Below are positions 27,566-36,259 of a stretch of DNA of 64,000 nt, piece by piece; positions within the stretch are counted from its first letter, which is position 1, and every line of letters begins with the position of its first letter. The DNA is from Acidovorax sp. FJL06 (GTDB lineage: Bacteria > Pseudomonadota > Gammaproteobacteria > Burkholderiales > Burkholderiaceae_C): positions 47,669 to 111,668 of the forward strand of contig NZ_QAJR01000007.1 in the NCBI RefSeq assembly GCF_003852545.1, read 5' to 3'. The translations under genes were made by a program, and so were the position numbers. The notes under the pieces are model-generated. The model ran no database searches. It saw only the letters and a list, made by a program, of their open reading frames with translations, and was not told the DNA's origin.

Positions 27566-30500
27566 TTGCTGACCTCCCGGCTTCGTACTTCCGTGATTCA
27601 CCGGCTGTCCCTGTCGATATGGGGGCTGTTTCTGGGCTTGGTGATCCTTCTCTCGCTGCTCGGGTATGCAGCGATGAGTGCCGTTGCCGACCATGTGGTG
27701 CCGCTGATCATGCGCCAGGCGGTGGAGTTGCGCGCGCAGGCTGTCGAGGGGCTGTTTGTGCAGGCAGGGCAGAGCGCCCAGCAGGTGCAGCAGGATTTGC
27801 TGACGCGGCTGCGCGCTGCCGATACCGAGGCCGCCCTCAGCCGGTTCGATGAGCTGTTTGCGCGCGGGCCGGACGGGCTCTGGCGCCTTCGGCCCGGGAA
27901 GGTCGATACGGCCAATGCGCCCACCCTGTACCTGCACCACGGCCCCAATGGCCCGGATGAATCCACGCGCGTGCGTGCGGCCGTCAGCTACGACCTTCTG
28001 AGGGAGCGGGGGCCTGCGCTGGTGCCGCCCTTTTTTTCCGCGTACATGGATTTCGTCGAAGACGGCCTGATGGTCTATGCGCGCGGTGTCGACTGGGGCA
28101 GTGGCGCCACCGCAGACGCCAGCAATGCCGACTACCCCACCATGCGGGGCGCAGACCCCCAGCGCAACTCGGAGCGGCGCATCTTCTGGACGCCGGTGTA
28201 CTTTGACGAGCAGGCCAAGGCCTGGATGGTGTCGGTGATCCAGCCCCTGGACTGGCAGGGGCGCTGGGTGGGCACGGTGGGGCACGACCTGTCGATTGAA
28301 ACCCTGCTCGACGCCGTGGTGGCCAGCCGCGACCAGGAGGGCGTGCAACTGATCCTGAGCGCCGAGGGGGACCTGATCTCCCATCCCGAGTTGAGGGAGC
28401 GCATTGCCGCAGCGAATGGGCAGCTCCAGGTCGCCAGCCTGAAGGACCCGTTGCTGGCGCAGGTGCACCGCATGGTGCTGGACGCGCATGCCGACCGGGG
28501 CGCGGGCCTGAGTGCCGACGGAACGCAATGGATTGCGTGGTCGCGGATTAGGGGGCCGAACTGGTACCAGATCTACCTCATGCCCCAGTCGCGGGTGGAC
28601 GGCCTGGTGATGTGGGGCATGCTGGGGTTGTGTGCCATCGGCCTGCTGGGGCTGATGCCGGTGCTGTGGTCCATGCGCAGGAGGGTGAACACGCTGGTGG
28701 TGCGCCCGCTGCAGCGCCTGACCGAGGCCGTCGACACCCTGGGCCAGGGGCAGACGCCGAACCCCGTGGCGCTGGGCACGGAGGACGAACTCGGCCGCCT
28801 GGCCCGGGCCTTTGACGGCATGGTGTCCGAGCTCGTCCAGAAGCGCGCCATGGCGGCGGCGCATGCGCAGGCCTTGCAGACCGAGGTGGACGAGCGGCGC
28901 CAGTACATGGTCAGCCTGGAGGAGGAGCGCGCCCGCCTGTTTGCGCTGCTGGGCGCGATGAACCTGGGCATCCTCTTCGTCACCGCTGAGAACCAGGTGA
29001 CCTACTGCAACCCCGCGTTTCTGACAATCTGGCGCATACAAGGCGACGAGGCCGCCTTTGTGGGCCGTGCCGCCAGCGACATCTTCCAGGCGGTGGGGCA
29101 TGGGCCCACGTCCTTGGCGGCCCTGGCGCGCCATGCGCAGGAGGCGCTGATGGCGCCAGGGCTCTCCAGCCGGTACGAGATGGATGTGGGCGACGGGCAG
29201 ACCCTGTTGCTGACATCGCACCCTGTGCATGACAGCGACAAGCGTTACATCGGGAGGCTCTGGATCCACGAGGATGTGACGCGCGAGCGCCAGACGGCGG
29301 CGCAGCTGATCTACCTCGCCGAGCGCGATGCCCTCACGGGCCTGTACAACCGGCGCAGGTTCGAGGATGAACTGCAGCGCTTCTTCCGTGGGAGCGAGCG
29401 GCAGGAGCGCCAGGGCGCCTTGCTGTTCTTCGATCTCGATGAGTTCAAGGCCATCAACGACACGTTTGGCCACCGCACCGGCGACTCGGTGCTGGTGCGC
29501 GTGGGCAGCGATGTGCAGGCGTTGGTGCGCCAGACGGAAACCCTGTGCCGGCTGGGGGGCGACGAGTTCGCGGTGCTGATGCCCCATGCCTCGGTGGAGG
29601 ATGCCCGGCGCCTGGCCGAGCGCATCGTCCGCGCCATTTCGCAAGGCCCGTTCTGCATCGAAGGGCAGAGCCTGAGGCTGACGACCAGCCTGGGCATTGC
29701 CCTGGCGCCCCAGCATGCCAGCAACGCCGAGGATCTGGTGGCCCATGCGGATGCCGCCATGTACCAGGCCAAGCACCTCGGCAAAAACTGCTGGTCCGTC
29801 TACCGGCCCGACCACCATGCATCGCAGGAAATGATCACGCGCCTGGCCTGGAACGACCGCATCTCCAGGGCCATCGAGCATGACCTGCTGCGCCTGCACT
29901 ACCAAGGGGTGTATGACGCCGCCACCGGGGAGCTGGCCCATCTGGAGGTGCTGATCCGCATGGTGGATGAGTCCGATTCCACGCAGCTGATCGCGCCCCG
30001 GCAGTTCATCGGCTACGCGGAAAAGAGCGGCAAGATCCTGGAGATCGACCGCTGGGTGGCGCGCAAGAGCATTGCCATGCTGGGCGCGCTGCCCCAGCTT
30101 CCGGCGCTGGCGATCAACATCTCGGCGCGCTCGTTCGATGACCCCAGCCTTCCGGCCTACATCGCGGCCCAGTTGCAGGCGGCGGGCGTGGCGCCCCAGC
30201 GCCTGCTGGTGGAGCTGACGGAAACCTCGGCGGTGTCCGACCTGCGCGATGCCGAGCGGTTCATCGACGCCTTGCACCGCACCGGGTGCCAGGTGTGCCT
30301 GGACGATTTCGGCACGGGCTTTGCATCGTTTGCCTACCTCAAGCACCTCAAGGTGGACGTGCTGAAGATCGACGGGCTGTTCATCCGCAACCTCACCCGC
30401 GAGCACGACAACCAGGTGTTTGTCCGCGCCATCATCGACGTGGCCCGTGGGCTGGGCCGGCGCACGGTGGCAGAGTTCGTGGAGAGCCAGGAGATCTGGG

Positions 30501-30595
30501 ACATGCTCAAAACGCTCGGCGTGGACATGGTGCAGGGCTACCACCTGGACCAGCCGCAGGCCGAGCATCCTGCGCTGGCCGCTCCCCCGGCATAG
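27566..30595 (+). CDS. dCache-HAMP-PAS-GGDEF-EAL sensor protein
   Basis: 1009 aa. TM1 at about 17-42, a large periplasmic double-Cache-like sensor (about 45-345; WTPVYFDEQAKAWMVSVIQP and VGTVGHDLSIETLLDAVVA are typical), TM2 at about 347-366, HAMP (about 368-425), a coiled coil, PAS (about 460-580), GGDEF (about 590-750) and EAL (about 765-1000). The cyclase motif is RLGGDEFAVL; the preceding I-site is not conserved (RQTE). EAL signature EVLIRM and CLDDFGTGFAS are retained. The start TTG 27566 has GAGGGG 6-7 nt upstream. It probably converts an external ligand signal into c-di-GMP change. Confidence 0.93.
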   Translation: MLTSRLRTSVIHRLSLSIWGLFLGLVILLSLLGYAAMSAVADHVVPLIMRQAVELRAQAVEGLFVQAGQSAQQVQQDLLTRLRAADTEAALSRFDELFARGPDGLWRLRPGKVDTANAPTLYLHHGPNGPDESTRVRAAVSYDLLRERGPALVPPFFSAYMDFVEDGLMVYARGVDWGSGATADASNADYPTMRGADPQRNSERRIFWTPVYFDEQAKAWMVSVIQPLDWQGRWVGTVGHDLSIETLLDAVVASRDQEGVQLILSAEGDLISHPELRERIAAANGQLQVASLKDPLLAQVHRMVLDAHADRGAGLSADGTQWIAWSRIRGPNWYQIYLMPQSRVDGLVMWGMLGLCAIGLLGLMPVLWSMRRRVNTLVVRPLQRLTEAVDTLGQGQTPNPVALGTEDELGRLARAFDGMVSELVQKRAMAAAHAQALQTEVDERRQYMVSLEEERARLFALLGAMNLGILFVTAENQVTYCNPAFLTIWRIQGDEAAFVGRAASDIFQAVGHGPTSLAALARHAQEALMAPGLSSRYEMDVGDGQTLLLTSHPVHDSDKRYIGRLWIHEDVTRERQTAAQLIYLAERDALTGLYNRRRFEDELQRFFRGSERQERQGALLFFDLDEFKAINDTFGHRTGDSVLVRVGSDVQALVRQTETLCRLGGDEFAVLMPHASVEDARRLAERIVRAISQGPFCIEGQSLRLTTSLGIALAPQHASNAEDLVAHADAAMYQAKHLGKNCWSVYRPDHHASQEMITRLAWNDRISRAIEHDLLRLHYQGVYDAATGELAHLEVLIRMVDESDSTQLIAPRQFIGYAEKSGKILEIDRWVARKSIAMLGALPQLPALAINISARSFDDPSLPAYIAAQLQAAGVAPQRLLVELTETSAVSDLRDAERFIDALHRTGCQVCLDDFGTGFASFAYLKHLKVDVLKIDGLFIRNLTREHDNQVFVRAIIDVARGLGRRTVAEFVESQEIWDMLKTLGVDMVQGYHLDQPQAEHPALAAPPA

Positions 30596-30640
30596 AGGCC
30601 AGCCTGGATGCCTGGGGCGCGCCTTGCTTGCATGGGTTTC

Positions 30641-30694
30641 GCTATTGATTCAATAGCTGCTTGGGATTGATGGATGGGCGCTACAGCCCGATTT
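30641..30694 (+). repeat. Dispersed repeat, copy 3
   Basis: GCTATTGATTCAATAGCTGC at the start, then a GGGCGCT core and CAGCCCGATTTTCAT. Lies between the convergent GGDEF-EAL gene and ampR. Confidence 0.6.
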
Positions 30695-31579
30695 TCATTT
30701 GATGGTGTCGCTGCGCCCCTGCGCGCGGGCCTGGGCCCTGAGCCAGTCGCTGAACGCCGCCATGGCCCCGGTGGCGGGCCGCGACTGCAGCCGCGTGAGC
30801 CAGTAGGCGCCCCGGGGCAGTTCCTGCGCAAACGGCTGCACCAGCCGGCCCTGGCGCAGCTCATGGGTGAACATGCACACCGGCAGCAGCGCCATGCCCG
30901 CGCCCTGGGCCGCCGCCTCGGCCAGGGTGAGGGAAGAGTCGAACACCGCGCCGCGCACCACGGGGCAGGGCGCGCCTGCGGCGTCGAACCAGGCTGCCCA
31001 TTCGTCCGTGCGGTAGCTGCGCAGCAGCGGTCGGCGCGCCAGGTCGGCCGCGTTGCGCAGGCCATGGGCCAGCGCGGGTGAGCACATCACCGACAGGGGC
31101 GCGTCCATGATGCGTTCGGCATGGGTGCCATGCCAGGCGCCGTCGCCAAAGCGGATCGCGCAGTCCAGCCCTTCGCCCGCCATGTCCACCCGGTTGTTGT
31201 GCGTGAAGAGGCGCAGGTCCACAAAGGGGCAGGCCTGCTGAAAGTCGCGCAGCCGGGGCAGCAGCCAGCCCACGGCAAAAGTGCCCACCGCGCCCACCGT
31301 GAGCACCTCGCGCGGGCGGGTGTCGCCCAGCTTTTCCAGCGCCCGCTCCAGGTTGCCGAACGATTCCACCACCACGGGCAGCAGTGCCTGGCCCTCGTCC
31401 GTCAGCGCCAGGCCGCGCGGCAGGCGGCGAAACAGGGGCTTGCCCAGGCGGTCTTCGAGCTTGCGGATGTGCTGGCTCACGGCGGTCTGGGTCACGTGCA
31501 GTTCCTCCGCCGCGCGCGTGAGGTTCAGGTGGCGCGCCGAGGCCTCGAAGGCGCGCAGGGCATTCAGCGGCAGGTGCAT
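30695..31579 (-). CDS. ampR: LysR-family beta-lactamase regulator
   Basis: 294 aa. HTH at about 5-65 (LNALRAFEASARHLNLTRAA, VTQTAVSQHIRKLEDRLG). The effector domain has AmpR-specific blocks: VGTFAVGWLLPRL, LRLFTHNNRVDMAGEGLDCA, IRFGDGAWHGT, LLRSYRTDEWAAW, VFDSSLTLAEAAAQGAG and YWLTRLQSR. AmpR senses peptidoglycan fragments and switches the divergent beta-lactamase gene on. The ATG at 31579 and the bla ATG at 31687 bracket a 107-nt shared control region. Confidence 0.93.
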   Translation of the reverse strand: MHLPLNALRAFEASARHLNLTRAAEELHVTQTAVSQHIRKLEDRLGKPLFRRLPRGLALTDEGQALLPVVVESFGNLERALEKLGDTRPREVLTVGAVGTFAVGWLLPRLRDFQQACPFVDLRLFTHNNRVDMAGEGLDCAIRFGDGAWHGTHAERIMDAPLSVMCSPALAHGLRNAADLARRPLLRSYRTDEWAAWFDAAGAPCPVVRGAVFDSSLTLAEAAAQGAGMALLPVCMFTHELRQGRLVQPFAQELPRGAYWLTRLQSRPATGAMAAFSDWLRAQARAQGRSDTIK

Positions 31580-31686
31580 TGTGAGATGGAAGTTTTTCTT
31601 GGGGCTGTTGGCAATTATTGTCGATGGTGCTGGGGGCTGGGAGTCCTTATCGTTCGGGCCTTGTTTCCATTTTGGGCCGAATTTTT
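31580..31686. promoter_or_regulatory. ampR-bla divergent control region
   Basis: This 107-nt gap is expected to hold the AmpR box and both promoters. It is AT-richer than the flanking genes, with runs AAGTTTTTCTTG, GGCAATTATTGTC and GAATTTTT. I could not define a convincing T-N11-A dyad by eye. Confidence 0.5.
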
Positions 31687-32607
31687 ATGCAAAGACGACA
31701 GTTTTCCTTGGGCTTGATGGGTGCTGCGGCGCTGCCCCTGTGGGGTTGCGCCGGCGTTGGCAATGCCGGGAGCGGGCAGGGAACGCAAGGCAGCGGCAGG
31801 ACCGTGCGGACCTGGAATGAGACCCTGGCCGGCATCGAGCGCGCCGCCCAGGGCCGACTGGGCGTGGCCATGCTGGACACCGGATCGGGCCTGGCCCTGG
31901 GCTGGCGCCAGGACGAGCGTTTTGCCATGGCCAGCACCTTCAAGGCCGTGCTGGCCGGTTGGATGCTGGCGCTGGTGGACCAGGGCCGGGAGCGGCTGGA
32001 TGCGCGCGTGCACTACGCGGCCACCGACGTGGTGGCGTATTCGCCCGTGAGTGGCCCTCGCGCGGGCAACGGCGGCGGTCTGACGGTGGGTGAGCTCTGC
32101 GCTGCCACCGTGAGCCTGAGCGACAACACCGCCGCCAACCTGCTGCTGGCGCGCCATGGCGGCCCTGCGGGGGTCACGGCCTTTGTGCGCTCGCTGGGCG
32201 ACACCGCCACGCGGCTGGACCGCACCGAACCCACGCTCAACGAAGCCAAGGTGGGCGACCCGCGCGACACCACCACGCCGCTGGCCATGCTGCACACGCT
32301 GCACAAGCTGGTGCTGGGCGATGTGCTCAGCCCCACATCCCGCGCCTGGCTGCAGCGCTGGCTGGTGGAGACGAGCACGGGCGACCAGCGCCTGCGCGCG
32401 GGTGTGCCGGGCTGGAAGGTGGGTGACAAGACGGGCACGGCCGGCGACAGCGGAACGGCCAACGACATCGGCGTGCTCTGGCCCCCGGGCGGCGGCGCAC
32501 CGGTGCTGGTGACCTGCTACCTCACGCGGTCAGCGGCGTCAGCAGAGCAGCGGGACGCGGCGATTGCCCAGGTGGCGCGGGCTGTGGTGGCGGCGCGCCA
32601 AGGGTAG
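31687..32607 (+). CDS. Class A beta-lactamase, Tat-exported lipoprotein
   Basis: 306 aa. Starts MQRRQFSLGLMGAAALPLWG, then C: a twin-arginine motif (RRQFSLG), a hydrophobic segment and a lipobox (LWGC), so Tat export and lipidation are predicted as in Burkholderia PenA. Ambler motifs are all present: S70xxK as MASTFK (Ser 83 here), SDN (SLSDNTAAN), the E166 region (RTEPTLNEAKVGDPRDT) and KTG (VGDKTGTAGD). It hydrolyses penicillins/cephalosporins in the periplasm. The start is ATG 31687 because the signal peptide begins there. Divergent from ampR, so probably inducible. Spectrum not predictable here. Confidence 0.95.
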   Translation: MQRRQFSLGLMGAAALPLWGCAGVGNAGSGQGTQGSGRTVRTWNETLAGIERAAQGRLGVAMLDTGSGLALGWRQDERFAMASTFKAVLAGWMLALVDQGRERLDARVHYAATDVVAYSPVSGPRAGNGGGLTVGELCAATVSLSDNTAANLLLARHGGPAGVTAFVRSLGDTATRLDRTEPTLNEAKVGDPRDTTTPLAMLHTLHKLVLGDVLSPTSRAWLQRWLVETSTGDQRLRAGVPGWKVGDKTGTAGDSGTANDIGVLWPPGGGAPVLVTCYLTRSAASAEQRDAAIAQVARAVVAARQG

Positions 32608-32657
32608 TCTGCCTGCAGGTTCTTTGACCAGGGCGGGCCTTGGTTGGCATTTCTCCA

Positions 32658-32721
32658 AACCGTGCGGGCTGAGCCTGTCGAAGCCTTGCGCAGCGCTTCA
32701 ACAGGCTCAGCCCGCACGGTT
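32658..32721. repeat. REP-like palindrome GGGCTGAGCCTGTCGAAGC, copy a
   Basis: 27-nt arms (32658-32684 and 32695-32721) with a single mismatch and a 10-nt loop form a long stem-loop between the convergent bla and argA genes. The core GGGCTGAGCCTGTCGAAG is a widespread intergenic palindrome in Comamonadaceae. It could act as a bidirectional terminator. Confidence 0.85.
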
Positions 32722-32744
32722 GTGTGATTTTGAAGCCCGGTTCT

Positions 32745-34091
32745 TCAGAGCTTCTTGACCAGCACCTGGCTCTTGCGGTCCCAGTTGTACTTGCGCTTGC
32801 GGGCGTCGGGCAGCCAGTCCGGATCCACGGGGGAGAAGCCGCGCTTGATGAACCAGTGCATGGTGCGGGTGGTCAGCACAAAGATGCTGTCCAGCCCCAG
32901 CAGGCGCGCGCGCTGCTCGATGCGCTTGAGCAGCTTTTCGCCGTCGCCAGTTCCCTGGCTTTGCGGCGATACCGTCACGGCGGCCATCTCGGCGGTCTTG
33001 GCTTCGGGGTAGGGGTAGAGCGCCGCGCAGCCAAAAATCACGCCGTCGTGTTCGATGATGGTGTAGGTGGCGATGTCGCGCTCGATCTCGGTGCGGTCGC
33101 GCTTGACCAGCGTGCCGTCCTTCTCGAAGGGCTCGATCAGCTGCAGGATGCCGCCCACGTCGTCGATGGTGGCCTCGCGCAGCTCCTCGAGCTTTTCGTC
33201 GATGACCATGGTGCCGATGCCGTCGTGCACGTACACCTCCAGCAGCAGCGAGCCGTCCACCGCAAACGGCAGGATGTGGCTGCGCTCCACGCCCGCCTTG
33301 CAGGCCTTCACGCAGTGCTGCAGGTAAAACCCCGTGTCGGTGGGCTGCTGCGCCGTGGGCAGCGTGGCCAGCAGGGCCTGCGCGGCGGCCAGAGGCAGCT
33401 CGGTGTCGATGGGGTTGTCTTCGCTCTCGGGCTCGCCGGGCTGCATGCGGATGCCGGGCACCTCGGTCAAAAAGATCAGTTTGTCGGCCCGCAGCTCGAT
33501 GGCCACGCTGGTGGCCACTTCTTCCATGCTCAGGTTGAAGGCCTCGCCCGTGGGCGAGAAGCCAAACGGCGACAGCAGCACCAGCGCGTCCATGTCCAGC
33601 GTCTGCCGGATGCCCGCCACGTCCACCTTGCGCACCAGGCCCGAGTGCTGGAAGTCCACCCCGTCCACGATGCCCACCGGCCGCGCGGTGAGGAAGTTGC
33701 CCGAGATCACCCGCACCGTGGCGCCGGCCATGGGCGTGTTGGGCAGGCCCTGGCTAAAGGCCGCCTCAATTTCGTAGCGCAGCTGGCCGGCGGCTTCCTG
33801 CGCACAGTCGAGCGCCACCGAGTCGGTGATGCGGATGCCGTGCGAGTATTTGGCCGCATGCCCCTTGGCCGCCAGCTGCTCGTTCACCTGGGGGCGAAAG
33901 CCGTGCACCAGCACGATCTTCACGCCCATGGCCTGGATCAGCGCCAAGTCCTGCGCAATGTTGTGCAGCTTGCCCGCCGCAATCGCCTCGCCCGTGAGCC
34001 CGATCACGAAGGTCTGGTTGCGGAACTTGTGGATGTACGGCGCCACCGAGCGGAACCAGGGGACAAAGGTGAAGTTGAAAACGGCGGACAT
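32745..34091 (-). CDS. argA: Amino-acid N-acetyltransferase (N-acetylglutamate synthase)
   Basis: 448 aa. An N-terminal amino acid kinase-like domain (about 20-290; FVIGLTGEAIAAGKLHNIAQ, IVLVHGFRPQVNEQL, VRVISGNFLTARPVG) is joined to a C-terminal GNAT acetyltransferase domain (about 300-440; AAVTVSPQSQGTGDGEKLLK is the acetyl-CoA motif A; ends WDRKSQVLVKKL). Catalyses the first step of arginine biosynthesis and is normally arginine-inhibited through the kinase-like domain. Canonical ArgA length and order. Confidence 0.96.
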   Translation of the reverse strand: MSAVFNFTFVPWFRSVAPYIHKFRNQTFVIGLTGEAIAAGKLHNIAQDLALIQAMGVKIVLVHGFRPQVNEQLAAKGHAAKYSHGIRITDSVALDCAQEAAGQLRYEIEAAFSQGLPNTPMAGATVRVISGNFLTARPVGIVDGVDFQHSGLVRKVDVAGIRQTLDMDALVLLSPFGFSPTGEAFNLSMEEVATSVAIELRADKLIFLTEVPGIRMQPGEPESEDNPIDTELPLAAAQALLATLPTAQQPTDTGFYLQHCVKACKAGVERSHILPFAVDGSLLLEVYVHDGIGTMVIDEKLEELREATIDDVGGILQLIEPFEKDGTLVKRDRTEIERDIATYTIIEHDGVIFGCAALYPYPEAKTAEMAAVTVSPQSQGTGDGEKLLKRIEQRARLLGLDSIFVLTTRTMHWFIKRGFSPVDPDWLPDARKRKYNWDRKSQVLVKKL

Positions 34092-34258
34092 GGCGGTGGA
34101 ATCGGTGGGGGCGGGCCTTGAGAATACGGAAAAACCGGCGACAACGGGCGACCCATTGGGGCCGCCAAACCGCGCATCATAAGCATGCTGAGCTTTCGGC
34201 TGCTACAGGCGCAGCCATTGCGTCCCTGGTCAACGGCACGGATGACTTGAAAATGGAA

Positions 34259-36154
34259 TCAATCCTGGCGGCGGTAGGCCCAGCCCGCAGCGTTGAGCCA
34301 CTCTTCCTGGTCGTGCGTTTGCACCACCAGCTCCACCAGGTCGCGGCCCGCGTTGTGCGGCACCTGCACCACCATGCCAGCGCGGTCTGCCGACAGTGGC
34401 CGCAGGAATTGGCTGTCGTCCCAGAACAGGTAGCCGGGCAGGTCTGGTAGCTCCTGCAGGGTGGCGGCCCCCGCGCCCATGGCCAGCGGGATGGAGTCGG
34501 GCCCCTCGTTGGCCAGCAGCCAGGTGCTGCCCAGCCGCGCCGTCCAGGCCGGCGGCAGCGGGCCCGGGGCCCGCGGCATTTGCTGCGCCACGGGCGTGGT
34601 GACCCCGTAGTGCCCGGCCATGGCGGGCTCGCGCGCGAGCAGGTAGCGCCGGCCTTCGGCCTGCTCCCAGCGGTACTGTGTGCGGGGCTGGGCGTCTGAC
34701 CACCACCAGCCATCGCTGCACAGGCGCAGCCCGGTGCACAGCGGCTCCCAGTCTTTGGCCTTTGTGGACCAGATCGACACATCCACCTGCTGGCCGTCGG
34801 GCGAGGCGACTTTCATGGGCCTGGAGGCACAGCCGTAGATGCCCAGCAAGGCATCTACGGCGCTGGAAGAGATGGTGGCCAGCGCCGGTGTGGCCACCGA
34901 CACCTTGGGCGGCAGGGTGCGCAGCTGCCCCGTTTCCTGCAGCGCGCGCAGCAAGATGCCTTCGGCCAGGGGCCCGGGTTTGAAGCCAGGCGCACTGCCC
35001 GTGAGCAACAGCGCCAGGCCCGCTTGCGGCAGCACGTAGAAGTCGCTGGCGTGGAACATGGTGCTGCCGCTCTTTTGCCAGGCCACAAAGCCCGCAGCGT
35101 CCAGGCCCGGCTGCAGGGTGTTGTCCCAGCCCAGGCCCCCGTGCCAGTCGGGGGTGAGGTGGTTCAGGCGCATGCCCTGGGTCTGGGCGCTGCCCATCTC
35201 GGCCACGGCGGCCTTCGAAACGATGCGCTGGCCATCCAGCTCACCGCCCCGCATCAGCAGGGCGGCCAGCTTCATCATGTCGCCCGGGGTGGTGCACAGC
35301 CCGCCGGTGGCGTAGCCCATCACAAATTCCTGGCCCTGGCGCAGGTTGCCGATGTACCCGTGGGCAAAGCTGCCGGCCGGCAGGGGCTGCAGCGTGTAGC
35401 CCGAGCGGGCCATGCCCAGCGGGTTGAGGAGGGCTGACTGTACAAACGCCGGGTAGGTTTGGCCTGTGACCGCGAGCACGATGCGCTCGACCAGCGTGAA
35501 GCCGTCGTTGCAGTACACCGCCATGGCGCCGGGCGCGTGCTTCAGGTGCATGTCGGCCAGCGCGGCCTCCAGCCCGGCCGCATAGCCCGGCTGCGGGGCA
35601 AAGGCAAACAGGTGGTGGGGGTAGGTGCCGGGCAGCCCCGAGGCGTGGTTCAGCAGGTGCCGCACCGTGATGTCGCGGTAGCCCGGCGACAGCATGGTGA
35701 ACTGCGGCAGGTAGCGCACCACGGGGGCGTCCAACTCCAGCAGTTGGCGGTCCATCAAAACCACCACGGCCAGCGCCGCCAGCACCTTGCTCACCGAGCC
35801 CACGTTGAAGCGCGTGTCGGGCGTGGCCGGCGCGCGGGAGGTGTCGTCCAGCACCCCAAAGGCCTCCTGCCAGACCAGGCGCTCGCCCTGCAGCAGTGCA
35901 ACGGAGGCGGCCCGCGCCTGGCTGGCCTGCATGGCCTGCCGGATGGCTTGGCGGCCCCAGGCCATGGTGGCCGCCAGCTGGGGCCCCGGGTTGTTGCTGC
36001 CCCCGCAGCCCGCAAGCAAGGGGGCAAGCACGGGTGAAAGGGGCGCCAGGGCGGAGGTGCCCGCCCACGCCAGCCAGTCGCGCCGCGACGGGGGCGGGCG
36101 CGGGGTGCGGTCGTCGTCGGCAACGGGCGTTTGGGCAGATGTCTGCAGGGGCAT
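34259..36154 (-). CDS. Serine hydrolase, class C beta-lactamase/PBP-like, probable Tat lipoprotein
   Basis: 631 aa from ATG 36154. Signal: SRRDWLAWAGTSALAPL (twin Arg), hydrophobic stretch, lipobox LLAGC. The beta-lactamase-family domain (about 60-400) has SxxK in NVGSVSKVLAAL, the Y-x-N motif in VYCNDGFTLVERI, and HLLNHASGLPGTYPHH. A KTG-equivalent is not obvious (WHGGLGWDN region). The C-terminal 200 residues are beta-rich and unassigned. Families like this hydrolyse esters, D-amino peptides or lactams in the periplasm; this one is unlikely to be a true AmpC. A further upstream ATG (36190) is possible but has no better SD. Confidence 0.85.
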   Translation of the reverse strand: MPLQTSAQTPVADDDRTPRPPPSRRDWLAWAGTSALAPLSPVLAPLLAGCGGSNNPGPQLAATMAWGRQAIRQAMQASQARAASVALLQGERLVWQEAFGVLDDTSRAPATPDTRFNVGSVSKVLAALAVVVLMDRQLLELDAPVVRYLPQFTMLSPGYRDITVRHLLNHASGLPGTYPHHLFAFAPQPGYAAGLEAALADMHLKHAPGAMAVYCNDGFTLVERIVLAVTGQTYPAFVQSALLNPLGMARSGYTLQPLPAGSFAHGYIGNLRQGQEFVMGYATGGLCTTPGDMMKLAALLMRGGELDGQRIVSKAAVAEMGSAQTQGMRLNHLTPDWHGGLGWDNTLQPGLDAAGFVAWQKSGSTMFHASDFYVLPQAGLALLLTGSAPGFKPGPLAEGILLRALQETGQLRTLPPKVSVATPALATISSSAVDALLGIYGCASRPMKVASPDGQQVDVSIWSTKAKDWEPLCTGLRLCSDGWWWSDAQPRTQYRWEQAEGRRYLLAREPAMAGHYGVTTPVAQQMPRAPGPLPPAWTARLGSTWLLANEGPDSIPLAMGAGAATLQELPDLPGYLFWDDSQFLRPLSADRAGMVVQVPHNAGRDLVELVVQTHDQEEWLNAAGWAYRRQD

Positions 36155-36259
36155 TCGGGCATTCCAGGGGGGCACCGGCCACGGAGACATCGCCGTGCGG
36201 TGAAGACGGTGTGCGCATTACATACCGAAAACCCAGGCTCTCGGATAATGCGTGCCTTC

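Noticed and set aside
26162-30568. Very long open frame on the minus strand opposite the HD-GYP and GGDEF-EAL genes
   Set aside because: It is the His/Gln/Arg-rich mirror of high-GC coding; both + strand proteins have full catalytic motifs, and this frame has none.
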